DNA of 64,000 nucleotides, taken from assembly GCF_000003815.2 (NCBI RefSeq), contig NC_049989.1, positions 1,663,644 to 1,727,643 on the forward strand, written 5' to 3'. The notes beneath the pieces are model-generated. The model worked only from the letters and a program-made list of their open reading frames with translations. It was not told where the DNA came from and ran no database searches. Positions within the stretch are counted from its first letter, which is position 1. Each line of letters opens with the position of its first letter. The position numbers and the translations under genes are program-made. Shown here piece after piece: positions 54,037 to 64,000 of the stretch. This DNA comes from Branchiostoma floridae (lineage: Eukaryota; Chordata; Leptocardii; Amphioxiformes; Branchiostomatidae).

Positions 54037-56247
54037 TGTCTGTCTCTCCGTTTGTGTTTCCGGACATTTGTGGTCACCATAACTATAGAACCTCTGGATA
54101 CTACTTACTTTTGGATATATTGTAATCAAGGCATTACGTACAACATTTTTAGGTGTTTCTGCGTCATGTATTGTAATTGTTTATTAATGTATATACATAT
54201 ATTCTTTACTCAGCATGTAACAATTTGTAAAATCAGTGATATTAAGTTTTTTTTTTTTTACTGACTGCGATGCTGATTTTTTTCTGTATAAAGAATATTT
54301 GATATATGGGTAGCTGTTGCCAAGACAGGGTCGATTTTGGCCCCCTAGTTTGTGACTTCATCTTTTGACTTTATAATGCTATGATCTTTATTTTTTTAAT
54401 GGCAGATAGCTTGTGATGTAAAAAAGAAGAAGTGATGTTTGTTTGGGCCCCCTAGCACCTTGCACTGGAAATGCAGGCGAATTTTGTGAAAAAAACCTCA
54501 GGTATCTTTAGTAGAGATTTACATATTGAGATGTAAGTCATGCATATTTGGAAATGATTTGCATAATTAATGAAAAACATCTGAATTTACAGTGTTTTCT
54601 ACTACAGGACTGAGATACATTCAACGTTTGTAGTTTGTTGCAGGTGGAACACGGTGGTCAAAAAAGTTTTATTTGCCTCTCAGATGACGAAAATATAAAA
54701 ATCGAGAATTTGCCATTGCACTTGCGGCCCATCTTATCAAGAGTACGGTCAAATTGAAGGCCTTCCTTGAAACAGAAAATAATCGTTTTTGGAAGCATAA
54801 TCGAAACAAAACAACTATCTCAATTCAAACGGGAAAATTCAAGCTATTAAAAATTGCGAATTTAATCTTATTTTGAATACATTTTCATTGTCATAACATT
54901 TTGTTTACTTTGAAATATTTTACGGTTAGCAAATAGTAGGCCTCTAGTAGTAACCCGATACTTTGTCGAACTCGCATAGCAACGGGAAAGAATACCCTAG
55001 CATCCGACCGCCGTGGAAAATTATTTTAGTGGGGTGCTTTTTGTATGTGTATACATAAATGCGTGTGTGCATATGTGTGTGTATATGTTTTGTACATATT
55101 TGCGCCTATGTATCCTAAGAATTGCTGAAAACTTCAGGCAGTAGTATAGAACATTTTAAACTTTAAATGTCATCTCTCAGAGGTTAAGTAATGTTCTGGG
55201 ACTCACAGCAATGTGGGTGTTGGCTCCCGTAGCAACACATAGCAACCAACTTTGACCCCGATTTCCACAGATTTTCCCTATTGTTCATTAATTGCAATCT
55301 CTCTGCCTACTGTGAAAACTATTTAGGTGGAGGTCTCCTGGGCCAGGTGAGAAGGTACCTGGCATTCCGTGAAGTGTGAATGGTCATCATATAGGGCTGT
55401 CTGGGAATCCAGGCTAGTATGTGTATCGAAAGAAATTGAAATAAGAAGGCCAAATTAAAAAAAAAATTGTCACACACAAAAAAAAACGATTGTCAAATGT
55501 GCAATGCCCTGTTTGCACGATGAAAACATTGTTTGTATGAGACATAACGTTAACTTATGCTTAGAAAAGAAAACAAGAATTTCTAGAAAACGTCCAATGT
55601 GTGTCTTTATAACCTCCTTGTCTGTTACAGCATTACAGAATAGCGATTTTTTTTAAAATTTATGATTTGTTTCAGCCTACATGATAGTAATTCATAATCA
55701 GTGACGGAAGACACAGAAATAATTCAGGTCAGGAGGCTAGTAAAAACATGTTTGTATGTTTCCTTCAGAAATGTAACAACTTGTCCATTTTCAAAATGTT
55801 TACTGTTTCTACAAGCTTCTTCTAGTGCTTTTAGTTTGTGAGCTTGGTGACGTTAGATCCACAATTCACACACTGTCAGGTTGGTTGTAGTAACTTCAAA
55901 TGATGATGATGAACTTCAAACTACTTCAGCAAGGCGGTTTAAAATTTGATTCCTGGTCTCCTGGAGTAAACCGAGCTTTCCGTTATGCAAAACATGCGAG
56001 TTGCTCACTTGCGCCAGATAGTCGTTTTGATACAAAAAGGATCCAAGACTGAAATAGATTTTCAATGATTTCTTCGATGGACTTGGAGACAAACATCAGT
56101 CTGACTGGCTTTGTGTCCTTTTTTAGAATTGGGGATACACGTGTACACTTCGCTTAGATTTATAATCACCAAGTGCATTGCTGTCATTTGTAGAGTAACA
56201 TTTAATGATAGGCCCTACCTTTATTTTCTTGGAAACTACTTGTTTAA
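54037..56247. other. AT-rich intergenic repeat-like sequence
   Basis: It contains phrases seen again near 61-62 kb (TGCATAATTAATG-type tracts, GGGCCCCCTAG at about 54335 and 54444, which repeat each other). No gene. Confidence 0.35.
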
Positions 56248-56383
56248 TACATGTACAACTGTAATTGAAAACTTCTAATAAGATAAAAAGAGAATTATTT
56301 ACACCACATTGCTTATACATGTACGACTGTAATTGAAAACTTCTAATAAGATAAACGAGAATCATTTACAACACATATGCTTA
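56248..56383. repeat. 68-bp tandem duplication
   Basis: TACATGTACRACTGTAATTGAAAACTTCTAATAAGATAAA starts at 56248 and again at 56316, with a few substitutions. Confidence 0.92.
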
Positions 56384-57859
56384 AAAAGATGTTTGTGCAT
56401 TGTTTTCAAAAGCAACCCAAGCTGCGTCTGGCAGGTAAGCCAGAGCCAGGTAAAGGTGTAAACAAGCTGTGAACTACCCATTGTTCTGGCCAGGCAGTCT
56501 GCTTTCCTTCTGTGAGGGTGCTATTTCAACAAGTTAATTGGTCATATTGTTCACAAATCACAACAAGATCAGATTTCACATATGCAGTTGCCAAAAGTCT
56601 AAATATTATAGTCATTTTTTAAACTAGAAAGGCCGACATTTGCTTAAGAGCAAATACAGCATATTTCAGCCATACCCCTTCCCACGCAACATTGGACTGT
56701 TCCAAATCACCCCTGCGCAAAAATGGAACATCCTCTTAACAGTACATTATCCCCCAAAGTGGACTGGTATTGTGAATTGACTCCAGGTAAAAACAGAGCT
56801 TGCTTCTATTTTTCAGAAAATGACAATAATCACACCTTCCATTCAGAAAATTTTCATCATGACTGAAAATTGTTGAATGACTTCATGTAATGTCATTAAC
56901 AATTTTCAGTACGATAACTAGGTGTAAGTTTAAAAAAGTATAAGCTCCTTGTGATGTGGGTACATTTATTATTGCAATGAACTTTTTTTATTCAAGTAGG
57001 GCATACGATTTAATAATTATCAAGCAGGTGCAGGTACTGTAGGAGCGTTTGTTTTCTTCAAGCTGTAAAACTGTTAAACTGTTTTACTTTGTATGCAATC
57101 AACCATCGAGCCTATTCTTATTTTAGTTTAACAACTTCCTGCCAGACCCGGAAGATACGATTGAACCTTGTTCGAGGATTTATTTTCGTCTGTCTGGTCA
57201 ATCTGTTCATACCCTGGCGCTGAGAGTGTTTTATTGGGCTGAAACTCTGGCAGTTTAAAGTTACTTACAATTTAAATGTTCAAAGTTTATGCCAAACAAC
57301 AACAGCACTAAGAAATGTGGCCACTATAGACAGGTGGTCACTATAGAGAAAATGCTGATCTATTGAATAGGAGCCATACGTTACACATGATTTCAGTACA
57401 CTGATCATTAATCATATAAACATTGCACAGGTAAGCCAATTGTTTAGATGTACAATTAAGTTCAAATAATTCTGAAGAGAAATATTGATGAGAAAATAAT
57501 CATTCTCGCCACTGTCTAACTTATAATTACGTATCAAAACTAAACGCAGATTTTCTAACTAACGCACCTTTCGCCGACTTCATCATAGGACCGCCGGCTA
57601 TCAATCAAACACGGCTGTTGATTAGACTTAGAGTTTCAAACAGTCATGTGCTGTGTGCCAGTTGACAGCGAACTTCATGCTACGTGATGTTTTACATTGC
57701 TTGGACCTTCTTTCCTACAGCGGTGCTTCTACAAAATATTTAGACTGTAACACTGAGTTTTATAGAATAGAATTTGACGCAGAACAGCGTTTTTTGCTGG
57801 GTATTTTTTTTGAAACATGTCCGTGGGAATATCAGCGAGGCGGCGACGTAGGGATATCA
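56384..57859. other. AT-rich intergenic sequence
   Basis: No coding motif recognised. A 78-codon plus frame (57653-57889) is unrecognised. Confidence 0.3.
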
Positions 57860-59220
57860 GACCGTCAACAAAAGTCGCACGGCGGCTAACGGCGCAGCGA
57901 AGATACTAGCGCTATAAATAAGCGCTTCAACTAAGGATGGCAACCCGTACAATATTTTTGTATACTGTTGAGCTAAGTAAAGTTTGTTGTTTATGAGGTT
58001 TTAGTTGTCTTTGAAGCTTTGACCCGAAATATTTTAAAGTCAAACTGCTGAAGAGAAGTAAGTGACTGCTACGATTATCGTAGATATGGCCCTAAAAAAC
58101 TGATAAAAGAAGCCTTCTCAATAGCCTAAAATGCAAGAGCTTCCGGGGGGGGGGCTTCGCCCACCTGGGTCCCCCCCACAGTGGCCCTGCCCCTGGACCC
58201 CGCCAGGGACATTCGGCGGCCCCGGGACCCCTGTCCGACGCTTTGAAAAAATCCTGGCGAGAAGTCTGTATGGCCTGAGTCTTCAAGTTAACGTATTGTG
58301 TGGTCCCGCTTATGAATATTAATTAGCCTTCGCTTTCCTCTTCGCTGATTGGCTGAACCATTAATTGAATTAACTCTTCCTGCCGGCTAGACGCAGGTGC
58401 AGATGTCGGCTCTGTGGGGTGAACGTCCGAAAGGTCACGGCATGGAGAACGAAAGAAAACCAATTTCCCCTAAAAAAAGTGCTGTAATTAAGCCTTTTAC
58501 AGTACTTTATGCCAAAAATTTTACTTGGATCATTTTACCAACTATATTATGCCTATCTATACCAAATGTTACTCATACCAGGGTACAGGGGTGCAAAATA
58601 TACCGTTATAAGACCGTCAACAACAGTCGCACGGAGCTAACAGCGCAGCGAAAATACCATCGCTAGCGTTTCAACTTCGGATAACAAGTTATAAGTACTG
58701 TTGAACTCAGTAACGTTAAAGTTTGTTTTTTGTTGCCTTTGACGGTTTGACCTGAAACAGTGTTACGCTAAACTCCTGAAGAGAAGTTAAGTGACTGCTG
58801 CGATTATCATAGAAATGCCCCTAAGAACTGATACAATATAAAGCCTTCTGAATAGTCTAAAATGCGAGAGCCTTAGGCGGGCTTTGCTCCCCCTGGCGGG
58901 AACACTGCTATATACGGGATCATGAGGCCCCGCTTATGAATATTAATTAGCCTTTGGCCTCCTCTTCGCTGATTGGCTAGGTCTTTGATTCAATTAACTC
59001 TCCGGCTGACGCGCACAGGTGTGGCTCTGTGCGGGGTCACGGAAGGTCACGTCAGGAGGCCAAAAGAAAACAAATTTCCCCTCAGAAAAGTGCCAAAATT
59101 AATCATTTTAAAGTTGTTTATGTCAAAAATTTTACTTGAATCTTGTTACCAAGTATCTAATGCCTATCTATACCAAATTTCAGGTCATTAAATTGTAATA
59201 CCAGGGTACAGGAGCCAAAA
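57860..59220. repeat. 752-bp tandem duplication
   Basis: GACCGTCAACAAAAGTCGCACGG at 57860 is matched by GACCGTCAACAACAGTCGCACGG at 58612. The two units stay alignable through CTGAAGAGAAGTTAAGTGACTGCT, CGCTTATGAATATTAATTAGCC, TCTTCGCTGATTGGCT and TACCAGGGTACAGG, with indels in a GC-rich middle. Copy 1 keeps a G/C-rich block at 58140-58230 that is shortened in copy 2. Confidence 0.9.
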
Positions 59221-59760
59221 GTGTCCTTTTTTGGTCAAAAATTGGCCAAAAATCGCAAAAATAAGCATTTTGTTGCACTGTACACCAAAAGTGTTATTGA
59301 ATTTATATGAAGGGATTATCAAGGCACATCTGTGTCAAATTTCAGCTCATTCGGTTGCAATACCAAGGTACAGGAGCCAAAAGTGTCCTTTTTTGGTCAA
59401 AAATTGGTCAAAAAATCGCAAAAATAAGCATTTTGTTGTACTGTACACCAAAAGTGTTCTTAAATTTATATGGGGGCATTATCAAGGCACATCTCTGTCA
59501 AATTTCAGCTCATTTGGTTGTAATACCAGGGTACAGGGGCCAAAAGTGTCCTTTTTTGGTCAAAAATTGGTCAAAAAATCGCAAAAATAAGCATTTTGTT
59601 GTACTGTACACCAAAACTGATATTGAATCTATATGGGGGACTTATCAAGGCACATCTGTGCCAAATTTCAGCTCATTCGGTTATAATACCAGGGTACAGG
59701 GGGCCCAAATATACAGTTTTGGTCTTAAGATGACCAAAAAACCTTAATAAAATCATTTAA
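59198..59760. repeat. 163-bp tandem array, three copies plus partial
   Basis: The marker TACCARGGTACAGGRGCCAAAAGTGTCC recurs at about 59199, 59361, 59524 and 59687. The array begins exactly where the 752-bp repeat ends, and the marker is also the end of that unit. The 119- and 146-codon frames here only read the repeat. Confidence 0.95.
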
Positions 59761-60567
59761 GAGACAGATATGGAAAAAATGAAAAAAAACGCCCGAGGGT
59801 ATTGGCCCACTCTACCCTTGTGCCAAATTTCAAGTCATTCGGTTGAGGAACAACGGAGATACCGTGTTCTGAAGATTTGACAGGAGAAAGAAAGAAGAAA
59901 CATTACGAATACAATATATTTCACCATACCTATGGTATGGCTGAAATATAATGAAGTTGTGCATGCTGAGACAATATTCCTCCAACTTACAAAATATATG
60001 GGTTGAAAGGACACAAGTTGCACAACGCAGTAATTATAATGGTGTCAACAATCTTCTGTTGAGACCATTTTCTTAGAAGGTTTCAGTGCTAAGCTATGGC
60101 TACATGAATATTTCCAAGGGCCTGTTTTTGTCAAAATTTTGCAAATATCATTAGATATCTTTCTTCTGATTACAGTTATAAATAATGTCTCAACAGGATG
60201 TTGTAGATAGATATTAGCTGCCTACACAAATACCGAATTTGTACTGAAAAAATATTTCTGTGCGATGCACAGGGTGTTTGAAGGTAGCAGCATTGTCAAG
60301 TGCTCATTATATTAATATTGCGATAAGTTATATGAGATATGAACATAGATTGTATCTAATCAATACTTAGCTTCAAAACATGTCGGCAATTCTAGACAAA
60401 GAAAATCAAGTAATTGTTGTACAACACATCATGTATGGGCAGCAATTAATTAGGCTGAAAGGCCGAAAAATGACGTAGGGTTACTGAGATAATTTTAATA
60501 TTTCTCAATTATAGTTCTATTTAAGATTGAAATGAGATCAATTTTATTACTGATATATATGGATATG

Positions 60568-60589
60568 AGTGTGTGTGTGTGTGTGTGTG
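60568..60589. repeat. Short (GT)n run
   Basis: Eleven GT units. Confidence 0.95.
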
Positions 60590-60789
60590 CATCCAAACTT
60601 TTAAACTGTACAGTTATGTGGGAATTGTGATGATTATAATTAGATTAATACACTTAGGCAGGACATTTCCTATAGACTCTTGAGCGCCAGTATTTTACAT
60701 TGTACAAGGCAATTTAGTCTTTTGACTACCATCTCGTACCTGACATTGTGTGTTTAAACATACCAGTTCTCTTTTCTCTCTTCTCTTGT

Positions 60790-60880
60790 GTGACAGTAAG
60801 AGGTCATAAACCAGATTAGGGCATCAGTTTTGAGGATAAAAGAGAAAACCTTAACGGCAACCTTTATGTAAACAATTTAG
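60790..60880. repeat. Paralogous flank matching 48010-48095
   Basis: CAGTAAGAGGTCATAAAxxAGAxTAGGGCATCAGTTT and ATAAAAGAGAAAACC match the sequence just beyond the last exon of the NPMY gene at 48.0 kb. In this copy the exon lies 2 kb away, so sequence has been inserted between. Confidence 0.8.
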
Positions 60881-62880
60881 CAAACTTAGGGCATTCAGGT
60901 TGGCTAAATTGGCATATTTACCTTACATTGTTTTATCATTTAAGAATTAAGAAAGAATGTAGCCGTGACGACTATTAAGAAATGGGCATGAAAGAAGTCT
61001 AAATCTGATTTTTTGGGGGGCCTTATTGATGACATCATCATGTTTTATTGCCCCTAATATTAATTTTTTCTATGACAAAATACAGCACCTTTGTACATAC
61101 CACTGCTATTAAACTGTGTTTTTCATGTGCATAATATTATGAAAGCTACAAACTCATGGTTGCGCAAATTGGTATCTACTAATGATCTGTAGTAATTAGA
61201 AAATATTTGTTTTCATCTAATCTAAAAAAAAATCTTTTACTAACTAGAGTCCAGCGACCTCATACCTCCTTGAAATATTGAGACCTTTTTTTTTAATTTC
61301 ATGCAAATAACTACACATTTGCATAATTGATGCAAAGTAATGTTCATCATTGACTAATGTTAAAATGTCACAAGTATTGAAATTTCCACTATTAATCATT
61401 GAGCGGTTTTGCAATTTTTGTATATATTATACAAATCAGGTCCTTACTGCATAATTGGTATCTGTTTATGTTCCACCTTTCATAATTTACATCTATTGAA
61501 GTCTAGCTATATAAAACAATGGAATATACAATTTCATCATAGATTATGCAAATTAAGCCTTTGTTTTTAAACATGTATATCATTATGAACATCTTTGCCT
61601 AAACTACATGCATACCTAAAATGATGGCAGTCCATCGTTCATTTCTGCAGTTATCCTCTTTGTCTTGACAAAATCGCCCCTGCAGTTCCACAACGAAATG
61701 TAAATGGAATGTTACTCGCCCACACTATCTTATGACACTAAAAGCTATCTGCCACGCAAATGTCAAGACCAAATGTCGATACCAAATGTCTAGCACAGGG
61801 AATACATGAAAAACTGCAAAGAAGGAATATTGTCATTAATTATGCAAATGTTCTCTTCTTTTGCATAGTTAGTATCTTGACTTGTACAACATTGGCTTAG
61901 GTACTTCCAAACCAAGAATCACGAAAATCCATTGTCTCCTTCTTGAGTTATTCTCATCAGAAGATTTTTGACAAAAATGCCCCTGCTATCTTGAAACTAG
62001 CCACTAGGGGGCCAAAGGTTATGTCAATCTCTCCTAAGCACAAGAACTATCAAACACTAGAAAATCGTGACCATAACATGTTCAGAACAGGAGTTTTACT
62101 TAACATGATTTATGCATGGTGATGTTCATCATTGACTAACATGCACGTCACAAGTATGCAATATTCATCATTTCTCATAAGCGGTTTTGCAATTTTGGCA
62201 AAAATCATGCAAATCTGTTTTTCTTAAGCATATTTAGTATCTGCTTATGTTCTCTCCTAAGACAACCGCATGCCTAAAATGATATCAATCCGTGATTCCT
62301 TCCTGCAGTTATCCTTTTTGGAAAATATTGACAAAAATGCCCCTGCAGTTTCATTTTTAAATGTTGGGGGCTAAAACTTGCCACACTTTGTGATCAATCT
62401 TAAAGCTAGCTACTAGTAAAATATCAAGACCATGTCATGACCGGGACAAGAGATACATCGAAAAAACTGCTATGGCTGATTATTCTCATAAACTATGCAA
62501 ATGTACTCCTATTTCCGATCCACCAAGCCGTTCTTGAGTTATCTTGCTGACATACAGACGCTACTGAAAATATAACATCCATGGCATTCTATGTAGGTAA
62601 TGAAGACAGATCATTAGTAGATATCAATTCGCGCAACTGTGAGTTCATAGCTTGTATCATTATGAACATGGAAAACATAGTTTAATTGCGGTAGCATGTA
62701 CCAAAGTGCTGTCTTTTGTCATAGAAAAGAAATAATCTTAGGGGCAATAAAACCTGATGACGTCGTCAATATGGCCAAAAAAATCAGATTTAGAATTATT
62801 TCATGCCAATCTTTCAATATTCGTTACAGCTCCATTTTTTTTAAATTCATAAATGATAAAAAAATGGAAGGTAAAAATGC
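60881..62880. repeat. AT-rich insertion with internal degenerate repeats
   Basis: Phrases such as GTTCATCATTGACTAA, AGCGGTTTTGCAATTTT, CTGCAGTTATCCT and GACAAAAATGCCCCTGC recur in the same order near 61.3-61.7 and 62.1-62.4 kb, with a partial set near 61.9 kb. It separates the halves of the paralogous block and is absent from the 48-kb copy. Confidence 0.7.
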
Positions 62881-62884
62881 CAAT

Positions 62885-63268
62885 TTACCCAAATAGCTCA
62901 AATAATTCATGAGTAAGTTGAACCAAAAAAGATGGTTTATATTTGCTTTGTTTGATGTAGGAGGTTGATTGTGGTATGGCACCCTTAGGGCTTTTGGAGC
63001 TTGATGAAAGTGTGGAACGGTGCGGGCTATTTGAGCTGAATGGTAGCGTCGTATCCTGTGGGCTTTTTGAGATGGATGCATCAGTGGTACCTTTTGGAGC
63101 GTTGGAGGTTGGTGGTAGTGTGGCACGCTCTGGGCTGTTTGAGGATGATTGCAGTTTAGCATCTTTCGGGCTATTGGAGGTTGATAGCATTACGAACTCC
63201 TCTGAGAAGTTTGACGTTGATCTGAATGTGGAGGTACTCTCTTCAACCAATGCATTAGCAGGTGTCAC
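62885..63268 (-). CDS. Paralogue exon 3: Ser/Thr/Pro repeat tail
   Basis: Acceptor TTCTGTTGCAG ends at 63269. The 127-residue exon starts VTPANALVEESTSTFRSTSN and has six 12-residue repeats such as TSNSPKDAKLQS, then a basic segment and HELFELFG before the stop. It is clearly homologous to 48098-48454 but with diverged repeats. Confidence 0.75.
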   Translation of the reverse strand: MTPANALVEESTSTFRSTSNFSEEFVMLSTSNSPKDAKLQSSSNSPERATLPPTSNAPKGTTDASISKSPQDTTLPFSSNSPHRSTLSSSSKSPKGAIPQSTSYIKQSKYKPSFLVQLTHELFELFG

Positions 63269-63276
63269 CTGCAACA

Positions 63277-63756
63277 GAACAAAGAGTAAGTACAGCAGGC
63301 TAGTTGATACAGCTAGCGATAGACGATCAACAATAAATTATACATTGAAACCGGAAGACATAACCGCACTCCTAGAACAACAAATATGTAGCTACTGTAA
63401 TCTGGATAAGTTAGAAGACGAACAACATTTTGCAGTAGAATGTAGTTTGTACAAAAGAGATAGACTGAGCTCTATAGACTGATAGAACCCATGTTCCTCC
63501 ACTCCATGCAATTAAGTAATATAGATAAATGTATATTCCTCATGAATTCAGACAAACATTTACTTATAAAGCATATCTGCTCCTACATTTTCAATATCAC
63601 AAAGAAACGGGAAGAAGTCGAAATTACGTAGTAGAATACGATTCTTGTGTATTTTAGATTCATTCCTTGTACATATACCATGTATCTTTTGTTGCGACCT
63701 GTACTGAACCTAGTGGGTGTGTATGTACAATAAAGGTCTTCATTCATGCAAATAAT
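63277..63756 (+). pseudogene. LINE 3' fragment in the paralogue intron
   Basis: The plus frame reads CSYCNLDKLEDEQHFAVECS then LYKRDRLSSID and a stop, without the internal stop seen in the 48-kb copy. It ends in the same AATAAAGGTCTTCATTCA 3' terminus, with about 75 extra bases before that end. Confidence 0.75.
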
Positions 63757-63780
63757 AGCACCAAACGGACACTGACTTAC

Positions 63781-63902
63781 CTCTTGATTACCATCCATGT
63801 TTTTATTGGAGAATATGAGAAGCACGGTACAGATTCCAGCACAAATCAAGAATGTAAAGGTGGCTGTTGTTAACACGTAACAGGTTCGGCTCAACGCACC
63901 TT
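63781..63902 (-). CDS. Paralogue exon 2: transmembrane segment (gene continues off right edge)
   Basis: Acceptor ATACTTTCAG, donor CAAGAG|GTAAGT, 122 bp as in the first gene. It encodes SRTCYVLTTATFTFLICAG then ICTVLLIFSNKN. Exon 1 should lie beyond position 64000. Intact sites and frames suggest a functional paralogue. Confidence 0.8.
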
Positions 63903-64000
63903 CTGAAAGTATAGTGAAGCTTGGTATCCTTTAACCCTCAAACCATCATATGGGGTCAAAACTGACCCCAGACGAATATCAATATGTGCCATTATGACAT

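Noticed and set aside
59231-59747. 119- and 146-codon plus-strand frames
   Set aside because: Both are artefacts of the 163-bp tandem array, with no stop in the unit by chance.
1-64000. tRNA and rRNA genes
   Set aside because: None could be recognised by eye on either strand; a covariance-model search would be needed to exclude degraded copies.

Overview
This is eukaryotic, metazoan DNA, most probably from a lancelet (cephalochordate, Branchiostoma type). It has split genes with GT-AG introns, AT-rich spacers, and decayed transposons of many classes. It also carries a membrane-protein family, with cytoplasmic Asn-Pro-Met-Tyr repeats and a Cys/Ile-rich transmembrane exon, that I associate with amphioxus. 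The species call is inference; no database was searched. A 100-base assembly gap (N) lies at 15314-15413.

Layout. From 1 to about 36 kb the window is almost entirely mobile-element debris. It holds pieces of at least ten LINEs, a hAT transposase tail, a Tc1/mariner tail and two tyrosine-recombinase (DIRS/Ngaro-like) retroelements. It also has a broken endogenous circovirus-like Rep gene (4.7-5.8 kb), two neighbouring satellites (115-bp units at 13.0-14.5 kb, 141-bp units at 15.8-16.8 kb) and a proline-rich repeat exon (10.5-11.2 kb). The element coding remnants recognised here all lie on the minus strand. The longest open frame (569 codons, 21.9-23.6 kb) is a LINE whose endonuclease is fused in frame to the second half of its reverse transcriptase by an internal deletion.

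From 37.9 to 43.0 kb a complete minus-strand host gene can be assembled by eye. It has seven coding exons, all phases match, and the product is 394 residues: a type II membrane sialyltransferase of family GT29, closest in pattern to ST6GALNAC. Its introns and 3' flank contain MITE-like hairpins, a cluster of CRE motifs and an empty TTAA site whose filled counterpart lies just upstream of the gene.

From 48.1 to 50.7 kb is a second minus-strand host gene, in three exons (582 residues). It has a long N-terminal region with four 35-residue repeats rich in NPxY and YxN motifs, one transmembrane segment, and a short Ser/Thr/Pro-rich C-terminal region made of 12-residue repeats. A paralogous copy of its last two exons, including the same antisense LINE fragment in the intron, lies at 62.9-63.9 kb and runs off the right edge. 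The two copies are separated by a nearly intact 5'-truncated LINE (52.9-53.9 kb), tandem repeats of 752, 163 and 68 bp, and AT-rich repeat sequence.

The two host genes may act in the same compartment: one is a Golgi glycosyltransferase and the other a surface protein with a mucin-like segment. Nothing in the sequence shows a functional link.
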